NCBI RefSeq assembly: GCF_000092065.1
Contig: NC_009363.1
Coordinates: forward strand, 1-64,000
DNA: 64,000 nt
Direction of reading: 5' to 3'
Source of the DNA: Ostreococcus lucimarinus CCE9901
Lineage: Eukaryota > Chlorophyta > Mamiellophyceae > Mamiellales > Bathycoccaceae
In this document: in pieces, positions 1 to 9,868 of the stretch
How positions within the stretch are numbered: the stretch's first letter is position 1
How the letters are laid out: every line of letters begins with the position of its first letter
Program-made: the position numbers and the translations under genes
The notes under the pieces: model-generated
The model's input: only the letters and a program-made list of their open reading frames with translations
The model's database searches: none
Told to the model about the DNA's origin: nothing

Positions 1-194
1 CCCTAAACCCTAAACCCTAAACCCTAAACCCTAAACCCTAAACCCTAAACCCTAAACCCTAAACCCTAAACCCTAAACCCTAAACCCTAAACCCTAAACC
101 CTAAACCCTAAACCCTAAACCCTAAACCCTAAACCCTAAACCCTAAACCCTAAACCCTAAACCCTAAACCCTAAACCCTAAACCCTAAACCCTA
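1..194. repeat. Telomere, (CCCTAAA)n
   Basis: About 27.7 uninterrupted copies of the plant-type heptamer CCCTAAA begin at base 1 and stop at 194, where the sequence changes abruptly to unique DNA. The C-rich strand reads 5' to 3' from the end, which is the orientation of a true left chromosome end. No degenerate repeats separate it from the subtelomere. Confidence 0.98.
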
Positions 195-352
195 CGCATG
201 AGGGAGGGAGGCGCTTCGGGAGAAGTGCCGTAACCGACCGACTAGCTAATACTTATTACACCTAAAGTCCTAGGTTCTCTGGGTCGTACTAAACCCGAAA
301 AGTCACGATCATTCGCATCCTTCCTGTGCACCTTCACGACGCCCTACGGCCA
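195..352. other. Short subtelomeric unique sequence
   Basis: This unique, less GC-rich sequence lies between the telomere and the reverse-transcriptase remnant. I see no gene, tandem repeat or RNA in it. Confidence 0.5.
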
Positions 353-1018
353 TCACTCGTCGACCAGCACGGCACCGCAGACTTCCCCCTCGACGCTCCG
401 GACGGCTCCGGACTCTTGCGTCAAAGTGCCTTCTTCAGTGTTCGTGTTGGACGACAAACGACCAGTCGTAGTTTGTCCTCTGTGAAAATAATGGGACCCG
501 AAGCCCTCCTCTTGCGTGACACACAGTCGATTTGAGTGGAAAGCCTGCGGAGGCGCCTTTATGCCGCAAGCTTTCTCACACAAATTTCTTCGTTGCCATC
601 TCGAGCCGTGAAGTCTTTCCAAGATGGGTCCTCTGCTTTCCATGTCGAAGCGACAGTTCTGCAAGTAAACCCCCAAAATGTTCAGGTGTCTCGTCTGAAT
701 CGCCGCCAAAATTTTCCTCACTCTCCAGGCCGCTGTGCGCTCGTCTCTCACATAATGGCCAACGATTCTTCGAATGAAACTCAACGCTTCTCCACCTATC
801 TCACCGTACCAACCAATTGCAAAAGGCACGAATTCGCTCGTCAAGCCGTCCAAGGGAACGAAGTTCGCCCATGCGGGCGAGTTTCTCTTCTTCTCTTCCG
901 CGCTCTCAAGGTGGTCGTCAACTGCCAGAATGTTTGTGCCCTGGCGAGTGAGTGGCGCCTGGTTGGTGAGGTCGAACACAATCTTGACGTTGTCGTCGAA
1001 AGCGTTGTCGATGACCAT
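353..1018 (-). mobile_element. LINE-type reverse transcriptase C-terminal remnant
   Basis: The reading frame runs toward the telomere and encodes 221 residues. Its first 120 look like the extreme C-terminus of a non-LTR (LINE) reverse transcriptase: a stretch like those describing the nuclease-like tail, then FVPFAIGWYGEIGGEAL, matching the 'PFVVET.G..GEEA' block that ends many LINE ORFs. No catalytic RT core is present. Upstream, the related frame (FVKAFFDQ, near 1030-1060) is shifted relative to this one, so the copy is 5'-truncated and probably frameshifted. The last 90 residues are low-similarity readthrough. Non-LTR elements next to telomeres are common in algae and fungi. I infer a dead subtelomeric copy; the recognition rests on one motif block. 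Confidence 0.55.
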
Positions 1019-1107
1019 GTCTGGTCAAAAAAAGCTTTTACAAATACCTGAGCCTGGAATTGAGCCCCCCTACGTTCCCGACATTCCGAAATAACAGCGA
1101 TCCGCAA

Positions 1108-2097
1108 ATGTTATGGGTTCTTTCCGGCGCGTCGACGTTTGGCGTCAGGTCGTTGGCCGAGGCCGTTACAGCGCAGCGCGCTAGACGCGTGGACGCGGCG
1201 TCCATGCGGTCGACGGCGAGGCGCGAGTGTCGTGGTGAGGACAGCGCGACGACGCGCGACGACGATGCACAAGCGCGCGGACTGGCGATGCTTGCAGACA
1301 CGCGAAAGACGGCCGGCAGTAGTCGCGAAGCGCTACGTTCGAGCATCGTCGCGCGCTTCAGCGAGGATGAGAGCCTCATGGAAACTTTCGGGCCCGTGCT
1401 CTCGATTGTCGACGCGCTCGAACGGATGTACGAGGAATATTCCGTCACGTCAACGAGTGGGACGCTTAGGATCAGAGCGCTCGGCGCCTCGGACGCGTTC
1501 GAGCTCGCCCGCTGGCGCACGTTCGCCGCGCTCGCTGTGCTGCTCGAGAACTGCGAACGCGTCGAAGTCGAGTTCATCGGTCCGACTTTGCGACGCCTTT
1601 ATCCAGGTGTGGTGTGTGAAGCGACGTCGACAGATGGTTCCGGGCGGCTGCGCATTCAGGCAATTCGTGGCTTGTATCCCGAAGTCAGCGATGTCGCGTC
1701 AGCGTCGGCATCTGAAGCAGCAGCTTACGACGTCGTCGTCGCGTTTAACGCGGGATTGCCAGTGGGCGGCGACTGGGCGCGCGCTATTGAGCGAATCGTC
1801 AGTGAGCACGTCGATGCGTTTGCAGCTAACGCACCATCGTTAGGAAACGTCGCGCCTCCTTTTTGGGTGAGCGATTACAACGAAGAAGCGATAGACATAG
1901 CCTTTGCGTTTCTTCGGCACGTCGTCCAACGTGTTCTCGAATCTCGAAACGTTGACTCGCGCGCCGAAGCTATTTATTTGGAGCCGTACTCGAACGCTGC
2001 ATACCAGTCGCGTAAACGTATAAGTTCTTGTACGGTACCGACGCACGCGAATGCTTACGCGTGCGCGTTCGTCGGCTTGTCGCGATTAGAAGAATAG
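1108..2097 (+). CDS. MSS51-like C-terminal domain protein
   Basis: 330 residues from the first ATG; the open frame extends upstream only through a TTG codon inside the LINE remnant, so I start at 1108. The part from about residue 90 resembles the domain found C-terminal to MYND zinc fingers in 'mitochondrial splicing suppressor 51-like' proteins: a LRIRALGASDAFE strand, a VEVEFIGPTL strand, and a late FWVSDYNEEAIDIA segment. The MYND finger itself is absent, and the first 90 residues are Arg/Ala-rich and could be a targeting peptide. The function of this domain in algae is unknown. It is the first intact gene after the telomere. Confidence 0.55.
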   Translation: MLWVLSGASTFGVRSLAEAVTAQRARRVDAASMRSTARRECRGEDSATTRDDDAQARGLAMLADTRKTAGSSREALRSSIVARFSEDESLMETFGPVLSIVDALERMYEEYSVTSTSGTLRIRALGASDAFELARWRTFAALAVLLENCERVEVEFIGPTLRRLYPGVVCEATSTDGSGRLRIQAIRGLYPEVSDVASASASEAAAYDVVVAFNAGLPVGGDWARAIERIVSEHVDAFAANAPSLGNVAPPFWVSDYNEEAIDIAFAFLRHVVQRVLESRNVDSRAEAIYLEPYSNAAYQSRKRISSCTVPTHANAYACAFVGLSRLEE

Positions 2098-2157
2098 AAC
2101 GTAGCAAACCATGTAGCTGACGCGACTTGAGTGGAGAAATTTGACTAAACGCTAGAG

Positions 2158-3618
2158 CTAAGGTTTATGGTTTGCGAACTCGAGCTCCAGCTGGCGCGCC
2201 TTGAGCCAGTCGGCGACGTCGTTGAAGCCTTCCACGAGAGCTAAACCCGCCGGATCGTATCCCTCCGCGTCGGGTTGGGCGTGGTCTCGCGTTAGACCCA
2301 GACTCGGCGTATCTAAGAGCCACTCGCACACGTCTCGATTTCCACGCTGTGCGGCTTTGTGTAAACAGCTATGACCGTTGGCGTTGATCAAATTGAAACG
2401 CACGCCGAGTGAGGCGAGATATTCGCAACACTCGACGCCACCGGCGCCCATGGCGGTCCAGCACGCGACGTTACAACCGTAATCGTTGCACGACTTGTAA
2501 TCGCACTCGGCGCGTTCAACGAGCTGGCGCATGACGGCGAGATGACCTTGCCAACAAGCCCACGCGAAAGCGGTGGATCCGTCTTCAGTGGTGCTGTTCG
2601 GATCGACGCCGCGCGAAAGCAGATATTCCACCACCTCGACGTGGCCGTTTCGCGCCGCCCAGTGCAAGGCGCTTCGACCGGCGTACGAGCGCCGTCCGCT
2701 CTGGACGGAGGTTTGAGGATTCATACAGCATTTTTCGACGAGAAACTCGACGCACTCGACGTGCCCGGCGCCCGCGGCCCAAAGCAACGCGTTGGAACCG
2801 TGCTTATCGACGGCGTCCTTCGAGCGTGGATCCCATCCATCGCGCGAAACGAGCGAGCGTAAGAGATTCAAATCGCCTCGCCGCGCGGCTTCAAGTCCGG
2901 GCAAAGGCAGTGCTTTGACGCGCTTCGCCGCGATCAGGGCATCCATGACAGTGGCGTCGCCGCGGCGGGCCGCCGCCATCGCCTCGCGCAAATCGTCCTC
3001 CCGCGACGCTTTTTTCGTCTTATTATCCAAATACGCCGCGTCTCCGTTCGTGAGGTCCGACCTCGATCCCGAGGTCGACATCGCCACGAGCGCGTTTCGC
3101 TCTCTCTCCACCGCGTCCATGGCTTCCTGGTGTAAATCGTTATGCCTCGTCTTTCGATGCCACCACAAACCGCGTTCGCCGCCGGAGATAAATTTTCCGC
3201 ATTTATCGCACATCGCCGATCCCGCGTCACGCAGCTCGGCATATCGCTCTAACGTGCATATGGTGATCATCCCGCTGTCACCGCCGTCGTGCACGCGCAC
3301 GGCGGCGAAATGCTTTGACGCGAACGCGTTTGGTATGAGCTCCGTCGCCGCCGTGGCGAGCGATTTGGCCGTGTGTTCACGTTCGACGCCCATGGGCGAG
3401 ACGCACGTCACCGTGGTGGACGCATAACGACCGCTCTGCGCGCGTAGGGCGTGAAACAGCGCGTTCGCGGCTCCGCATTCGACGTCGCCGCCGGGGAGCT
3501 TCTTCGACACCCGAACGAGACGACGTTCGTCGAGACTCGCGAGAACGTCGCGCGCCGTGCTCTCGATCTCCGTGAGCGCGTCGAGTAACACATTTTTGAT
3601 ATCCTCAAGCGGTGGCAT
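2158..3618 (-). CDS. Ankyrin-repeat protein with a CxxC...HxxxxH motif
   Basis: 486 residues from ATG at 3616-3618; upstream frame has only a TTG. Residues about 135-160 carry CDKCGKFISGG followed by WHRKTRHND, a C-x2-C-x12-H-x4-H arrangement like a single zinc finger. From about residue 225 to the C-terminus there are six or more ankyrin repeats (blocks such as NALLWAAGAGHVECVEFL, SALHWAARNGHVEVVEYL, SCLHKAAQRGNRDVCEWLL). Ankyrin repeats bind other proteins; no enzymatic domain is seen. Partner and pathway cannot be deduced. It ends 61 bp from the convergent gene that stops at 2097. Confidence 0.8.
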   Translation of the reverse strand: MPPLEDIKNVLLDALTEIESTARDVLASLDERRLVRVSKKLPGGDVECGAANALFHALRAQSGRYASTTVTCVSPMGVEREHTAKSLATAATELIPNAFASKHFAAVRVHDGGDSGMITICTLERYAELRDAGSAMCDKCGKFISGGERGLWWHRKTRHNDLHQEAMDAVERERNALVAMSTSGSRSDLTNGDAAYLDNKTKKASREDDLREAMAAARRGDATVMDALIAAKRVKALPLPGLEAARRGDLNLLRSLVSRDGWDPRSKDAVDKHGSNALLWAAGAGHVECVEFLVEKCCMNPQTSVQSGRRSYAGRSALHWAARNGHVEVVEYLLSRGVDPNSTTEDGSTAFAWACWQGHLAVMRQLVERAECDYKSCNDYGCNVACWTAMGAGGVECCEYLASLGVRFNLINANGHSCLHKAAQRGNRDVCEWLLDTPSLGLTRDHAQPDAEGYDPAGLALVEGFNDVADWLKARQLELEFANHKP

Positions 3619-3746
3619 CGCCGCACACACACGGTGTGCGCGACGATGTGACGATGTTGTCGCGCTTGGCGCGGGGACGACGAGAAGCGCGACTCGCGAT
3701 GGCTTCACACTCGGTTTTGTCGACAATCTATCTCATCTATCGCACG

Positions 3747-4742
3747 TCACGTCTCGACTTTAACTTTCCCGTTCCCGTGACGGCGCTGCCATGCGCAAAA
3801 TGATTGTAGGTTGCAATCTTTTGGTTTACGTCGGACGTCGCCACGGGCAAAAATCTCAAACGAATCCACTCCAAACTCGCCGATACCGTAAATTTTCAAC
3901 TCGGGCTCGAGTCCGACTTCAAACTCGCCAGTTTCCAATAGAAACTTCGTGGACACCTCCACGATCGTCCGCATCCTCCCGGGGAACAAGCCGAGGCGCT
4001 TGATGATTTCGAACACGTCCTGCGAATCCGCCGCGAGCGCCGCGCTCGGCGTCGGGAATTTCGCGAAAAAGTTTGATATGCATTCGTGTTTGAGAGCACC
4101 GCTCGCGACGCGCGACATCAGAGCACACGCGATCAGCAACTGCCACGCGTCATGCGCGTAATACTCTTGCAACAATTGCATGGGTGACGGCGGCGGAGGC
4201 GTTCCTAATCGAGACATCGTCCACGCCTTCCAATCGCTCACAGAACGCGCGGACGGTACGCTGTCTCCCCAACGCGCCACGGCGTCGCGGCGCCACGCCT
4301 CGTCTTTCGCTGACTTTTCGACAAAAGAATTGGCAACGTCCGCACGCGTGGCGAGTAACTTTTCTCGCGCTTCTGCGAGCCATTCTCTCGACGTCGCCAC
4401 GACGTCCTTTGCCAACTCGTCGTCGTCCAACTCGGCGTCGACGCTCGCGCGCTTCCTCGCCCGACCGTTTTCGTTTTCCTCGTCCTCATCGAGCAAGGCG
4501 TCGATGGTCGATCCATCGTACTCGGCCTTCACACCGACGACCCTGGACGACCGCCTCGTCGGCTCGCTCGGCTCTTCGCGCTTCACTCTTTTCCGTGACG
4601 TAGTGCTAATCTTCCGCGACGACATCTTGTTTCGAATGTCATCCGCGAGTGCGTTCACACCCAAGCGAGCCATGTACTCGCGGTTTCGCTGAACGTGCGC
4701 TAATCGCTGGCGCTCATACTCTGTGAGGTTCTCGTCCGGCAT
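3747..4742 (-). CDS. MBD4-like HhH-GPD DNA glycosylase
   Basis: 331 residues, ATG at 4740-4742. The C-terminal 150 residues match the glycosylase domain of methyl-CpG-binding protein 4: DAWQLLIACALMSRV, the ISNFFAKFPTPSAAL helix, VFEIIKRLGLFPGRM, and the helix-hairpin-helix/Asp motif IYGIGEFGVDSFEIFA, whose Asp is the expected catalytic residue. As in plant MBD4L proteins there is no methyl-CpG-binding domain; the N-terminus has YERQRLAHVQRNREYM, a segment also seen at the start of plant relatives, then an acidic/basic linker. The family excises T or U opposite G in nuclear base excision repair. Confidence 0.85.
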   Translation of the reverse strand: MPDENLTEYERQRLAHVQRNREYMARLGVNALADDIRNKMSSRKISTTSRKRVKREEPSEPTRRSSRVVGVKAEYDGSTIDALLDEDEENENGRARKRASVDAELDDDELAKDVVATSREWLAEAREKLLATRADVANSFVEKSAKDEAWRRDAVARWGDSVPSARSVSDWKAWTMSRLGTPPPPSPMQLLQEYYAHDAWQLLIACALMSRVASGALKHECISNFFAKFPTPSAALAADSQDVFEIIKRLGLFPGRMRTIVEVSTKFLLETGEFEVGLEPELKIYGIGEFGVDSFEIFARGDVRRKPKDCNLQSFCAWQRRHGNGKVKVET

Positions 4743-4914
4743 GGTCGCGCGCGTCGCGAGTCGCGCACTGAAGACTGTTGTGGGACACCTTAACGCCGAG
4801 TGGGGCGTCGTAGCGCCGAGTGAGCGCCGATCGCTCGCCGTGGACGCGCGAGCGTAAAAGACTAATGTGTGATGTGTGCTGACAACCGATGAACAATCTA
4901 GGCATGCTGCGCGA

Positions 4915-5736
4915 CTACACGATGCGCTCGAGTTCCTTGGCGTAGAGCAACGTTTGATTTATCAGAGCGGCCGCCGGGATGTCCCTGGCGCTCGCTGGCG
5001 CGACTTCTTCGTTGAAAACCACGCCTCCGTTGGCGTCCATCGTCCAGTCACGCGCGTTTGCGTATTTTTCAAACTCTTGAGCGTTTGCGAATCCTAACAA
5101 TTTCATCGCCTCTGCGCCCGTAAGCGAGCCGTACGCGCTCTCGGCGCAACTCGCAATTTCGTCTCGCACCGTGTTCATCAACATCGACATGAAATACTCG
5201 TAGCTCGGATCTGGTAGCGCGTTTTGTCGCTGCGCAATCTTGTTATACGCCCCCTCCATCAAAAACTGTTCGAGCTCCAACACCGCTTGCACGCGTTGAT
5301 CTTTCAAGACGTCGTCGTCCGTCGTCTCAAGCTCGGCGTGAAACTCGGCGATGCGGTTCTGAACCAGCAACCGCAACAGGTTTAACCCGACGATGAGCGC
5401 CTCATTTTGCGAACGCTCGATGGGTTGCTTGCAAGGCGCGCGCTTGCAGGCGTCGTAAGCAGCTTTCGCCTGCGAGGCGTGTCGCTCAAAGCTCTCCTCG
5501 TCTCGCGTCGCCGCGCTGATCATGACCCCGTGTTCCGCCGCCTCGCGCCTCAGCCGGAGCTCGTCTTCTTCGTTTCCTACGAACGTCGTCGCCGCGTGCA
5601 CTTTGAAATCGTCCAAACGTTCCAGCGCCGTGGCGTGATCGTTCGTCGCGATCGCAGCCTGGATTTGCTTGATTAAATCTTTGCCGTGCGCGACGGACGT
5701 CGACGACGACGTGGACGCTCTGCGCGTGCCCACCAT
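4915..5736 (-). CDS. RPN12: 26S proteasome regulatory subunit RPN12
   Basis: 273 residues, close to the 260-270 typical of RPN12/PSMD8. The central helix-rich region contains LNLLRLLVQNRIAEFHAELE, nearly identical to the RPN12 signature, followed by the CSN8/PSMD8 domain with LEQFLMEGAYNKI and a C-terminal winged-helix (PCI-like) region. RPN12 is a lid subunit whose incorporation couples lid completion to base docking. Start at ATG 5734-5736; no in-frame ATG upstream. The gene is complete and intronless. Confidence 0.92.
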   Translation of the reverse strand: MVGTRRASTSSSTSVAHGKDLIKQIQAAIATNDHATALERLDDFKVHAATTFVGNEEDELRLRREAAEHGVMISAATRDEESFERHASQAKAAYDACKRAPCKQPIERSQNEALIVGLNLLRLLVQNRIAEFHAELETTDDDVLKDQRVQAVLELEQFLMEGAYNKIAQRQNALPDPSYEYFMSMLMNTVRDEIASCAESAYGSLTGAEAMKLLGFANAQEFEKYANARDWTMDANGGVVFNEEVAPASARDIPAAALINQTLLYAKELERIV

Positions 5737-5902
5737 GACGTGTCTGAGTATTAGTTGGTTCGTCTGCGACGACGCGTGCGCGCGCGTTGCGGTGTGACCA
5801 CGCCGAGTTTGTGCGAGGAGACTGGGTTGACTTTTTTACTCTACGGCGAGCCGTCCGTCGTGAGAGAAAGCGTTTACATTAAAATAGCCATCTAATCAGC
5901 AA

Positions 5903-8900
5903 CTACTCCGCGCTCGCGGACGGAGACTGCTCTTTCTTCAATCTCTTGATCGCTTCGGCGATGTTGATGCCACCAAGCGCGGCGGTCAGCGTCTGGGCGG
6001 CGAGCGCGGCGGCGTCGACGTCCTTCTTCGACAGGAATGGAGGCGGCTCTGTCTGCCCGGCGATCGTCACGCTGGTGAAGATCTCGCCTTCGCTCAAGCC
6101 GAGACGATCGTAAACTTCTTGAAGATCGTCCACGGTCATCGCGTCGTACATGAGGGGTAAATCAGCGACGCACTGAATCTTCTTCAGCGGCGCTAAATCT
6201 GGAGTGTTGGTGCACTGCATCAAATCGGCCCAGTAGTTGTTCGTCTTCAAATCCATCTCATGACGACTCAACAGCGTTAAACGCGCGCGATCGACCTCGC
6301 GTTGGCTCACGCGCTGCATCTGAAATCCACGCAACACGCGCACGCCGGCGTTGAGAGCTTCATCAATTTTTTCCGGCGTCGACGTCACCAACAACCTGTA
6401 CGTCGTCGCGTCGTTGTTTTGTAATCCAAACGACATTGTAAAGTTGCAGTCGTACGTCAGACCCAACGCGTCGCGCACCGTTGTGAACAATCTACCACCG
6501 ATAACTTCTGCGAGCATCATCCCCGCGCAATACGTCGCCAAAGAATTCGCGCGTCGCGCAGACTGCTGTGCGAATGGGTTCCCCTTCGCCGACGCCACCT
6601 CGTTCACGGGATCGCGCAAGGCTGCAATCTGTTCCGGCGTGTACGCGTCTTGATTGACAAAGCTCGGAATTTCAGAGTACAGACTCGTCATCGGCGCCCA
6701 CATGGATGGCCCCGGTCCGGCGGCCACCGCGCACGCTCTTTCGTCGCTGTCCTTCAACCACAACCGCTGCGCGCGCACCGGATCATCCTTTGGCACCTCT
6801 TTCAATTTCAGCGGGGGCACTTGCGGCAACGGCGGCGCGGGCTTGGTCTGAATCGATCCCATAAACGCGAGAACCATTTCGTCGACTTCTTCGGGGATGA
6901 TGTCGCCGACGATGTTGAGTTCCAAAGCCCCGCTCGCGAATTGAGCTTCGATCATGTCTCGAACGCCATCCAGCGTCAGCGCCTGGAGTGCCTCCTTGTT
7001 CGGGTCCATGATTCTTCGGTCTTCGTAAATCACGGCGTTGACGGTGTCATGCGTGAGCAACTCGATGTTCTTGTTCGTGTTAATCTGAAACATGCGGTAA
7101 ATGTCCTTGACGCGCTCGAGCGCTTGCTCGTCCCACGTCGGCTTCGTCAGCGTGAGGTGCATGATCTCGAGAATAGTCCTCAAGCCTCCATCCGTGGCGA
7201 ACGCGGAATCCAAAAACATGTACTCGACCTCGGGCTCGACGTCGTACACGAGCAAGTGTTGCATCGTCAAGAGCTCGATTTGCTTGCGCGACCATTCGCC
7301 GACGTCGCCAGCCTCTTGCACGGTGCGCAAACCGACCGCCGACGAACCGATTCCGCCGGGCCCGATGTTCGGGCTCTCAACCGAACGACCACCCGGGACG
7401 ACGAGTCGTAAGAACGCGCTCCCAGGCTCGGCGTCGAGCACCTTGTAGTTGACGCGAATACCGTTACTCAGCGTGCGCTGGTACACGCCGGTCGGCTCGT
7501 GATACGTCGCCTCGGTAAACGTCGGCGCCGTTTGCTCGATGAGGGCGTTGATTTCGTCATCCGCAATCAACACCTCCGGCACAAAGATATCCTCGGGCTC
7601 TGTGATTTCACCGTAATCCGCCGCCAAAACTTGTTCTATGCGCTCGGGCGTGATATCGAACGGCACCGTCTCGCCGTCGACGTTCGTCATCGTCGCTGGG
7701 ACGCACGCGACGATGGCGGTGCACTTACCGCTGTTCGGTTTGCGATTGTTCTCCACGCCGTACTCACCGATAAAACCTAAAAGCTCATCGCACGCGCCGT
7801 TGCACGCCTCGAGCGTGATGTAATCAGACATGCGCACCAAGGCCTCGTGACCCGCGACCTGGTCCATGACGACGTGTCCGCAGGCGTCCTGCTCCATGAC
7901 AAAGTCGAGATTTTCGAGGCTCGGCACGCATCCCGCCTGCTGCGCGAGCTGTTCAGAATCTCTCAACATCGCCGCCTTAAAACGATCGAGCTCGCTCGGC
8001 GTCAATCCAAACTTTTGCAATCGTCGAGATTCCTCGACGGCGACTTGCAAGGCGAATTCGTACTCTCTCGGCTCGCACGTCACGGTGACGGTGCTGACGC
8101 AACACCCCTCTCTCGCGCTGTCGCTATGATCGAGTTCAATGCGTTTGTAATCCGCATTAGTTTCCGCGTATCTCGCCTGAATGCGGCTCTGCAACACCAA
8201 CAACACAATGCGCTGCAAAATCGTCCGGTGCAAGTCGCCCATCTTTTCGAGCGGCTTGACGGCCAATTTTGAAAATATGTTGAAACTCGCGTTGGACAAG
8301 TGTTCGTGCTGGAACATGGACACTTTACCCTCGGGGGCGACGAAAGGCAAGAACGGGTCGTCTTTGCCCGACGCCTTCGCCTCGTCGTTCGAGCGTTGAA
8401 TTTCGTCGAGCTCGTACGACGGCGCCCCGTACGCGTGCTTCACCGGAGGACGCACCGCGTGACGTTTGAGAGGAGACTCGGCTTCTTCCGCGCCTTCCGC
8501 GGGCGCCGCTTCGTCGAACGCGGCGGAAATCATACCCTCGACTTCGTCCACGGAGGCATCGAAGTCGCCCACGACGTAGAGCGTGGCGTTGGCTGGGAAA
8601 TACCAGCGCGCGTGAAAGTCTCGCACCGCCTGCGCCGGCCACGCTTCCACCTGATCGAGCTTACCGATCGGAAATCGCGTGCCCAAGAGGTTGTCCCAGT
8701 GCAAATGCTCTAGAAGCTGACAGTCCACTCTGTACTCGATCGTGTTCATCATTTGAGCCTCGGCGAGCACGGCTTTCTTCTCCTTCGCCACGCGAGTGTC
8801 CAAGAGTTGCGGCGCAAACGCGACGTCGTAGAGAATGTCCAGCACGTTGGGCGGCATGTAATGTCCATCCTTGTTCGTCGTCGGTGCGTGGATGTGGAAC

Positions 8901-9400
8901 ACGGTGTGGTGGAAATCCGTGTACGCGTTCCCTCGCGTACCGCTCCCGAGCCACTGATCTCGTTTTCGAGAACCCAAAAACGTGACGTGCTCGACGAGGT
9001 GCGCCAGCCCTTGCTCGTCTTCGCGTTCGTCCACGGACCCGACGTGCATCTCCAAGTGCGCCTCAAATCTCCCCTCGGGAACTTTGTTCGGTAAGATGAC
9101 GTACTTCAACCCATTCGCGAGCGTTCCTCGACGAATCTCTTCGTGCGGCGTCAAAGGCTCGTCCAGCATCGCCGTCGTCGCCGCGGGATCGGCGACGGAT
9201 GACAGCGTCTGCATCGCGCGATCCCATCGCCCCGGCCCACCGTTCGTCGACGACGCGTTCGCGCGCACGACGCGCGCGCACCGTCGCCCTCGCGTCGCCC
9301 GTTTCGTCGTCGTCGCCGTCCGTCCACGCCGACGATGCGGCGTCACGATTCCTCGCGCGTTCGCGCTCGCGCGCCCGCTCGCGGAGACGCGCGACGCCAT
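5903..9400 (-). CDS. SPP: Chloroplast stromal processing peptidase (M16 metalloprotease)
   Basis: About 1165 residues from ATG at 9398-9400, near the length of plant SPP (about 1250). The inverted zinc motif HLVEH lies near residue 135 in GLAHLVEHVTFLGS, with the downstream Glu region VLAEAQMMNTIEYR, as in insulinase-family M16B enzymes; two further inactive M16 repeats follow. SPP cleaves transit peptides from imported plastid precursors. The N-terminus from the chosen ATG (MASRVSASGRASANA, Arg/Ser-rich) is a good transit peptide itself. The frame stays open to 9874, but that extra stretch is simple-sequence Arg/Asp repeats and I exclude it. Cleavage motif to C-terminus is intact. Confidence 0.93.
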   Translation of the reverse strand: MASRVSASGRASANARGIVTPHRRRGRTATTTKRATRGRRCARVVRANASSTNGGPGRWDRAMQTLSSVADPAATTAMLDEPLTPHEEIRRGTLANGLKYVILPNKVPEGRFEAHLEMHVGSVDEREDEQGLAHLVEHVTFLGSRKRDQWLGSGTRGNAYTDFHHTVFHIHAPTTNKDGHYMPPNVLDILYDVAFAPQLLDTRVAKEKKAVLAEAQMMNTIEYRVDCQLLEHLHWDNLLGTRFPIGKLDQVEAWPAQAVRDFHARWYFPANATLYVVGDFDASVDEVEGMISAAFDEAAPAEGAEEAESPLKRHAVRPPVKHAYGAPSYELDEIQRSNDEAKASGKDDPFLPFVAPEGKVSMFQHEHLSNASFNIFSKLAVKPLEKMGDLHRTILQRIVLLVLQSRIQARYAETNADYKRIELDHSDSAREGCCVSTVTVTCEPREYEFALQVAVEESRRLQKFGLTPSELDRFKAAMLRDSEQLAQQAGCVPSLENLDFVMEQDACGHVVMDQVAGHEALVRMSDYITLEACNGACDELLGFIGEYGVENNRKPNSGKCTAIVACVPATMTNVDGETVPFDITPERIEQVLAADYGEITEPEDIFVPEVLIADDEINALIEQTAPTFTEATYHEPTGVYQRTLSNGIRVNYKVLDAEPGSAFLRLVVPGGRSVESPNIGPGGIGSSAVGLRTVQEAGDVGEWSRKQIELLTMQHLLVYDVEPEVEYMFLDSAFATDGGLRTILEIMHLTLTKPTWDEQALERVKDIYRMFQINTNKNIELLTHDTVNAVIYEDRRIMDPNKEALQALTLDGVRDMIEAQFASGALELNIVGDIIPEEVDEMVLAFMGSIQTKPAPPLPQVPPLKLKEVPKDDPVRAQRLWLKDSDERACAVAAGPGPSMWAPMTSLYSEIPSFVNQDAYTPEQIAALRDPVNEVASAKGNPFAQQSARRANSLATYCAGMMLAEVIGGRLFTTVRDALGLTYDCNFTMSFGLQNNDATTYRLLVTSTPEKIDEALNAGVRVLRGFQMQRVSQREVDRARLTLLSRHEMDLKTNNYWADLMQCTNTPDLAPLKKIQCVADLPLMYDAMTVDDLQEVYDRLGLSEGEIFTSVTIAGQTEPPPFLSKKDVDAAALAAQTLTAALGGINIAEAIKRLKKEQSPSASAE

Positions 9401-9739
9401 GTCGATCCGGCCGTGCGCGCGCGCGTTCGTCGGGTCGTCCGATCGTCGGGACCGTCGTCGTCGAAGCGCGCGCGACGCCGGCGCCGGGGTCACGCCGCGC
9501 ACTGCGGAAGGGCGGACGATTGATTCGACGCCGCCCCTGGACCGCTGGACCCTGGGCGGGCGCGCGCGCGGGCGCGAGGGGGCTTGGCGCGCGGTCGATC
9601 GATCGATCGATCGGTCGATCGTTCGATCGATCGATCGATCGATCGACGTCCGTCGATCGACGCGCGATGGTTCGCGAAAAAACGAAATCGCCCTCGGCGA
9701 CCGCGCGCCGGCACTTCGCGACGACGCGTGCGGCGAGCG
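9401..9739. other. Divergent intergenic region, SPP / TPI-ZNT9 locus
   Basis: 339 bp upstream of SPP on the left and the candidate plastid-targeting exon at 9740 on the right. It is very GC-rich and holds the CGAT microsatellite. Long open frames on both strands here are Arg-rich consequences of base composition; I see no gene. Confidence 0.5.
9594..9660. repeat. (CGAT)n microsatellite
   Basis: A run of tetranucleotide CGAT units with two interruptions (CGGT, CGTT) covers about 67 bp in the divergent intergenic region. CGAT is self-complementary, so the tract could form cruciform structure. Smaller pieces of the same motif recur in the 87-bp repeats at 9782 and 10791. Confidence 0.9.
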
Positions 9740-9817
9740 ATGTTTAGCGTGACGTGCGCGCCGTCGGCGACGACGACGACGTCGTGCGCCGTGAAGGCGA
9801 CGGCGCGATCGCAAAGG
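9740..9817 (+). other. Candidate transit-peptide exon (TPI and/or ZNT9-like locus)
   Basis: ATG at 9740 opens 26 codons (MFSVTCAPSATTTT then SCAVKATARSQR), a typical Ser/Thr/Arg-rich plastid or mitochondrial presequence, ending in phase 0 at a GTGCGA donor (9818). Splicing to the acceptor before 11157 gives a plastid TPI of about 294 residues; splicing to the acceptor before 10013 gives a presequence on the ZNT9-like frame. Both joins keep frame. Direct support is the donor, the ACTGAC elements near 9976 and 11121, and matching phase. Which transcript exists cannot be told from DNA alone. Confidence 0.5.
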
Positions 9818-9868
9818 GTGCGAACGATCGATCGACGCGACGCCGACGCGCGCGAACGCGTTCGAACG
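9782..9868 (+). repeat. 87-bp direct repeat, left copy
   Basis: Identical base for base to 10791-10877. It contains the last 12 codons of the candidate transit-peptide exon, its GTGCGA splice donor (9818) and the first 51 bases of the intron. Confidence 0.95.

Noticed and set aside
1060-1107. Upstream start for the MSS51-like protein
   Set aside because: Begins with TTG and lies in the LINE remnant; the first ATG is 1108.
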